In this document: positions 6,891 through 10,404 of the stretch, in pieces | Layout: every line of letters begins with the position of its first letter | Position numbering within the stretch: the stretch's first letter is position 1 | Origin: Tissierellales bacterium | GTDB lineage: Bacteria > Bacillota > Clostridia > Tissierellales > JASKZW01 | NCBI GenBank assembly: GCA_030152145.1 | Contig: JASLIL010000116.1 | Location: 1 to 10,404 of the forward strand | Reading direction: 5' to 3' | DNA: 10,404 bases | The notes under the pieces: generated by a model | What the model was told of the DNA's origin: nothing | Seen by the model: only the letters and a program-made list of their open reading frames with translations | Databases searched by the model: none | Made by a program: the position numbers and the translations under genes

Positions 6891-8048
6891 ATGTTTTTTG
6901 AAAGTCAAAGTAATAAAAACAAGGAGCTATACATGGAGTTACTTAAAGTTACTGCTTCTTTATCTAACTTGTTTTCTGAAAGTAAAAATCCTTTTCTGTA
7001 TTATAGAGCTATGGAGAATATATTTTGTAAAAGCTTTGATGCTGAAAATTTATCAAGAAGTGATGTATCAGCAGATGCATCTAAGGCATCTATAGGAATA
7101 GGTTTAAAAACATTTTTACATGAAAATGGTAAAACTTATCAAAAAATAGCAGAATTTAATAGTGAATCATATCTGATAAGAGATTTAAAGGAAAAAGATA
7201 CTGTATACAAGGTAGCAGAAATGAGGAATAAGCGAATAGATGTAACTAAAGATATTTGCAATCTAGATGATATGATTTATCATGTAATAACTAGAGAAAA
7301 TAGTAAACTAAATATATATGAAGAACATATGGATTATATAGATATAAATAATTTGAGGATAAAAGACACTGGAGGAAAGAATAACATACATTTTGTAGAT
7401 GGGGAAAATGAATATAATTTTTCTTTGTCGAAAAACACTTTGTTTAAAAGGTTTGATACAAGCAATATAGAGCTAGTGAAAGAGTTGAAAGTAAAAATAC
7501 TTGAAGATCCATTTGAATACTTATTAAATCAAACTAATATACTAATTGATGGGGAATATGAAGATGAATCTAATAAAATTATAGATTATATAATTTTACC
7601 ATTATATAGTCCAACAAGTAATAGAGTTGAGAGAAAATCGGGGCTTAATAGCTGGAATGCAGGTGGAAGACAAAGGCATAGCGATGAAGTATATATCCCT
7701 ATACCATCTTGGATTCATAAATACAAAGAAGATTTCTTTGAATATATTACAGAAGATAATAGAACAGATTCTTTTGATGTTATTCTTCCAAATAAAAAAA
7801 CTTTATCCATGAAAGTTGTTCAACAAGGTGGGAAAGCCTTACAGTCAAATCCGAATAAAGCTCTGGGTAGCTGGATTCTAAGAGACGTATTAAAAATAAA
7901 AAAAGATACTGTTGTTACTAAGGCAGACTTAGATGAAAAGGGTATTGATAGTATAAAGTTGAGCAAGGATGAAGAGGGAGTATATTATATGGACTTTTTA
8001 AAGGTAGGTAGTTTTGAAGAATATAAAAATAGAATGTTATATATATAA
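6891..8048 (+). CDS. Putative type II restriction endonuclease
   Basis: A 385-residue protein directly before a cytosine methyltransferase, which is the main reason for the call. The start is ATG 6891, eight bases after AGGAGG; the in-frame TTG at 6885 is too close. The C-terminal third (about 235-385) has features I associate with the B3-like DNA-recognition domains of NgoFVII/BfiI-type enzymes: SGLN at 250-253, YIPIP at 268-272, GGKALQSNPNKALGSWILRDVL at 313-334 and GIDSI at 351-355. The N-terminal part has ENIFCKSFDAENLSRSD (42-58), GIGLKTF (69-75) and QKIAEFN (84-90). Asp62 with Lys73, or the QKIAEF strand, could be a divergent PD-(D/E)xK site, but no phospholipase-D HxK motif is visible, so the nuclease fold stays open. 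DNA is about 30% G+C in a sampled stretch, lower than neighbours. A separate effector role is less likely. Confidence 0.65.
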   Translation: MFFESQSNKNKELYMELLKVTASLSNLFSESKNPFLYYRAMENIFCKSFDAENLSRSDVSADASKASIGIGLKTFLHENGKTYQKIAEFNSESYLIRDLKEKDTVYKVAEMRNKRIDVTKDICNLDDMIYHVITRENSKLNIYEEHMDYIDINNLRIKDTGGKNNIHFVDGENEYNFSLSKNTLFKRFDTSNIELVKELKVKILEDPFEYLLNQTNILIDGEYEDESNKIIDYIILPLYSPTSNRVERKSGLNSWNAGGRQRHSDEVYIPIPSWIHKYKEDFFEYITEDNRTDSFDVILPNKKTLSMKVVQQGGKALQSNPNKALGSWILRDVLKIKKDTVVTKADLDEKGIDSIKLSKDEEGVYYMDFLKVGSFEEYKNRMLYI

Positions 8049-8089
8049 TATTAATTTGTAAATAAGGATTATATTAGGGAGGTATATCA

Positions 8090-9028
8090 ATGAAAGCAAT
8101 TAGTCTATTTGCGGGTGTAGGTGGAATTGACTTAGGGTTTGCTCAAGCAGGTGTAAATACTATTTGGGCTAACGAAATAGATGAAAAGGCATCAGAAACA
8201 TATAGGCTAAATCATGAAAATAAGTTAGTTGTTGGTGATATTGAGAATATAAATAGTCAAGATATACCTAATGCAGAAGTATTATTAGCAGGTTTCCCTT
8301 GTCAGGCGTTTTCGATAGCGGGATATCAAAAAGGTTTTGAGGATGAGAGAGGTAATGTTTTTTTTCAATTAGCTAGGGTTATTAGAGACAAGAAGCCAAG
8401 AATAATTTTTTTAGAAAATGTTAAAAATTTACTTAGTCACGATAAGGGTAATACCTATAAAGTAATTAAATCAACTTTGGAAAACTATGGTTACCATATA
8501 TGGGCAGGAGTATTAAATTCTTCAGAGTATGGAAACATACCACAAAATAGAGAAAGAATATATATAGTTGGGTTTCAAAACCATGATGATTTTATGAGAT
8601 TTATACCACCTGAACCTGTAGAGTTAACAAGGAGCATTAGCGACATAGTAGATTACAATAAAAAGGTTGATGATAAATATTACTATACAAGTGAAAAAAA
8701 TAAATTCTATGATAAGTTAGAGGAAAGTATAGTTAAAAAAGATACTCTGTACCAATGGCGAAGAGTTTATGTTAGGGAAAATAAGTCTAATTTATGTCCT
8801 ACATTAACAGCTAATATGGGGACTGGTGGACATAATGTTCCTTTAGTTTTAACAAAACATGGTATTAGGAAATTAACACCATATGAAACCTTTATGTTTC
8901 AAGGATATCCTAAGGACTTTAAACTACCTGATCAAGCTCAATCTCATTTATATAAGCAGGCAGGAAACTCTGTAGTTGTACCAGTGATTAAACGACTTGC
9001 AGATGCTATAGTTAAATCTATGATTTAA
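8090..9028 (+). CDS. DNA (cytosine-5-)-methyltransferase
   Basis: A complete 312-residue type II modification enzyme that moves a methyl group from S-adenosylmethionine to carbon 5 of cytosine. All main motifs are present: I (SLFAGVGGIDLGF, 5-17), IV with catalytic Cys71 in GFPCQAFS (68-75), VI (ENV, 109-111), VIII (QNRERIYIVGF, 152-162), IX (RKLTPYETFMFQGYP, 260-274) and X (QAGNSV, 290-295). The target-recognition region lies between VIII and IX, about 180-255, and includes RRVYVREN and CPTLTANMGTGGHNVP. Its specificity cannot be read reliably. The length is short, typical of enzymes without additions. AGGGAGG ends seven bases before the ATG. It begins 41 bases after the endonuclease stop; TATAAT at 8044-8049, overlapping that stop, could give it its own transcript. 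It presumably shields host DNA from the upstream enzyme. Confidence 0.95.
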   Translation: MKAISLFAGVGGIDLGFAQAGVNTIWANEIDEKASETYRLNHENKLVVGDIENINSQDIPNAEVLLAGFPCQAFSIAGYQKGFEDERGNVFFQLARVIRDKKPRIIFLENVKNLLSHDKGNTYKVIKSTLENYGYHIWAGVLNSSEYGNIPQNRERIYIVGFQNHDDFMRFIPPEPVELTRSISDIVDYNKKVDDKYYYTSEKNKFYDKLEESIVKKDTLYQWRRVYVRENKSNLCPTLTANMGTGGHNVPLVLTKHGIRKLTPYETFMFQGYPKDFKLPDQAQSHLYKQAGNSVVVPVIKRLADAIVKSMI

Positions 9029-9029
9029 G

Positions 9030-9045
9030 ATAATTAATGAAATTA
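9030..9045 (+). repeat. 16-base direct repeat, right border of R-M cassette
   Basis: Second perfect copy of ATAATTAATGAAATTA, starting two bases after the methyltransferase stop and running straight into the left arm of the terminator. See 6804-6819. Confidence 0.85.
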
Positions 9046-9084
9046 AAGGCAGTCATAACTATAATGGTTATGGCTGCTTTTTTA
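9045..9084 (+). terminator. Strong terminator after the methyltransferase
   Basis: AAGGCAGTCATAAC (9046-9059) pairs with GTTATGGCTGCTTT (9067-9080), with two G-U pairs, followed by a T run to 9083. Because it starts right at the end of the second direct repeat, it was probably the terminator of the ydcZ-like operon before the cassette arrived. Confidence 0.85.
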
Positions 9085-9113
9085 GCATATAATAAGTTCA
9101 AGGAGGAGATTAT

Positions 9114-10372
9114 ATGGGGATGACCATTGTAGTGTCTTTTGATGGCTTGTCATCTAGGGACTTTGATTATATAAGTGAGTTGGATAATTTTAAGGAATTT
9201 ATAGGCCAGGCAAGCTATAGTAAGAATGTAAGAAGTGTTTACCTACCCCTGCCATGCTAGCATAGTTACAGGTAAGTATCCTAGAAATCATGGTATAGTT
9301 AACAACAGTCTTTTAGATCCTAAAAGAAAGAGTCCAGACTGGTATTGGCAGAGAGATTACCTTAAGTCTACTACTATCTTTGATTTGGCTATAGATAGGG
9401 GAGATAGGGTTATGTCCTTGAGTTGGCCAGTTACTGCTAGGTCTAGAATCCAGCTAAATATGCCAGAAATATTTCCCAATAGGCCCTGGCAAAGCCAGGT
9501 TTTAGTATCGGCCTTAAATGGATCCCCCTTATTTCAGTATAAGTTAAATAGGAGATTTGGCCATATTAGGAGGGGAATAGATGAGCCCAACCTAAGCGAC
9601 TTTATCCAGGAGAGTCTCTTGTATGGACTAAAGACCTATAGGCCAGATTTGAGCCTGGTCCACTTTATAGATTTGGATTGGACTAGACATAAATATGGCT
9701 TCTATTCTAGAGAGGCTAGACAGGCTCTTAAGAGGCATGATAAGAGGTTGGGAGAAATAGTTGATAGGCTTAAGGATATGGGGCTTTATGAGTCCTGTAA
9801 TTTGGTGGTTTTAGGAGATCATAGCTCCTTGGATGCGGAAAAAATTATATTTTTAAATAATATATTTCTAAAAGAGGGTCTTATTACTGTAAAAAATCAA
9901 AAAATAGTCGACTATAAGGTTATAGGGAAAACTTGTGACGGCTCTTCCTATGTTTACATAAAAGATAGGACCTGTCTTCCTAGGGTTAGGGAAATCCTAT
10001 ATGGCCTTAAGGATAAGGGCATGGGTCTTGAGAGAATTTATGAGGGAGAGGAACTTCTTGGTCTAGGAGTGGATCAGAGGGCAGATTTTATTTTGGAGGC
10101 TAGGGAGGGCTATTACTTTATGGATGATTTTCATAGGGGGCCAGTTCTAGAGGTAGATTCTAGGGAGGACATTAGAAACGCCCATGGCTATAGTCCAGAT
10201 AAGCCTGACTATGATACAGTCTTTATGATCAAGGGGCCAGGAATTAAGGAGGGTTTCAATATAGGACCTATGGAGCTGGCCTAGTTTGGCAGAGCTTTTA
10301 AAGCTGGATTTAGGTCCCTGTGATGGCAGCTGCCTAGGGGAGATTTTTTCAAAAGTTAGATTGTATAATTAA
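9114..10372 (+). pseudogene. Alkaline-phosphatase-superfamily hydrolase, two frameshifts
   Basis: A type I phosphodiesterase/nucleotide pyrophosphatase-like gene. ATG 9114 follows AGGAGG at seven bases and opens with TIVVSFDG, whose Asp is a metal ligand. Frame one stops at a TAG at 9258; the protein continues in another frame as TYPCHASIVTGKYPRNHGI. Near 9235-9245 the nucleophile motif (usually SVYPTxTYPxH) has lost its YPT part. The middle segment keeps the other metal sites: DLDWTRHKYG, VVLGDHSS and NAHGYSP. It stops at a TAG at 10282, then a third frame gives SLAELLKLDLGPCDGSCLGEIFS, the usual C-terminal end, with about five residues missing at the break. The last few codons and the TAA at 10370-10372 lie in the IS end. 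Both breaks lose sequence rather than shift a homopolymer, so decay is likelier than reading error. Not expected to be active. Confidence 0.8.
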
Positions 10373-10404
10373 GTGCGACACCTAAAAAATAAAAAACTCA
10401 TAAC
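10355..10404 (+). mobile_element. IS30-family element end, second copy (partial)
   Basis: An exact inverted copy of 89-138, with the transposase expected to read rightward beyond the window. It is joined to the tail of the phosphatase pseudogene. The two elements face outward from this segment. Because both edges of the window fall inside the same repeat, these may be places where an assembly stopped, not evidence of one mobile unit. Confidence 0.75.

Noticed and set aside
7381..7470. Phospholipase-D type active site in the endonuclease.
   Set aside because: The only His-rich candidate, IHFVDGENEYNF, does not give HxK with the following Asp and Gly-Ser pattern.
1..10404. A composite transposon carrying the whole segment between the two IS ends.
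   Set aside because: The content is ordinary resident genes in several operons, and the damaged genes at both edges fit separate IS insertions or assembly breaks. No target duplication can be checked.

Overview
The window looks like chromosomal DNA of a low-G+C Gram-positive anaerobe (Bacillota; Clostridia or Tissierellia is my guess, with no marker gene to prove it). The reasons are AT-rich DNA, strong AGGAGG-type ribosome binding sites, some TTG starts, a secreted CAP-domain protein with amyloid/copper-oxidase-type stalk repeats, and DegV, YeiL-like and YdcZ-like families. CpG is strikingly rare in the resident genes. No tRNA, rRNA or CRISPR array was seen, and no gene-free stretch exceeds 300 bases.

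Layout. 1-138: outer end of an IS30-family element, with the first ten transposase codons reading leftward. 112-1074: CAP-domain gene with its 5' end removed at the IS junction, closed by a hairpin terminator. 1165-3552 (minus): CtpE-like cation P-type ATPase. 3681-3875 (minus): small XRE-type regulator. 3947-4528 (minus): TetR regulator, divergent from 4638-5507 (plus), a DegV/FakB-type fatty-acid-binding protein; a perfect TetR-type palindrome sits on the promoters between them. 5669-6794: YeiL-like Crp/Fnr regulator and a YdcZ-type DMT transporter, a two-gene operon. 6891-9028: a type II restriction-modification pair (endonuclease candidate, then C5-cytosine methyltransferase). 9114-10372: alkaline-phosphatase-superfamily gene broken by two frameshifts. 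10355-10404: a second IS end, an exact 50-base inverted copy of the left one.

The most notable structure is the restriction-modification cassette. It is bounded by a perfect 16-base direct repeat (6804-6819 and 9030-9045). Removing the cassette with one repeat copy joins the ydcZ stop to a strong terminator that now lies behind the methyltransferase. The cassette is also AT-richer yet richer in CpG than its neighbours. I read it as a recent insertion that split a transporter gene from its own terminator by duplicating its target.

Functionally, the resident part is a set of small membrane- and lipid-related units with local regulators: TetR with DegV (probably exogenous fatty-acid use), YeiL-like with YdcZ, and a stand-alone cation pump. 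The edges show decay: one gene is truncated by an IS, and another is frameshifted and runs into an IS end.
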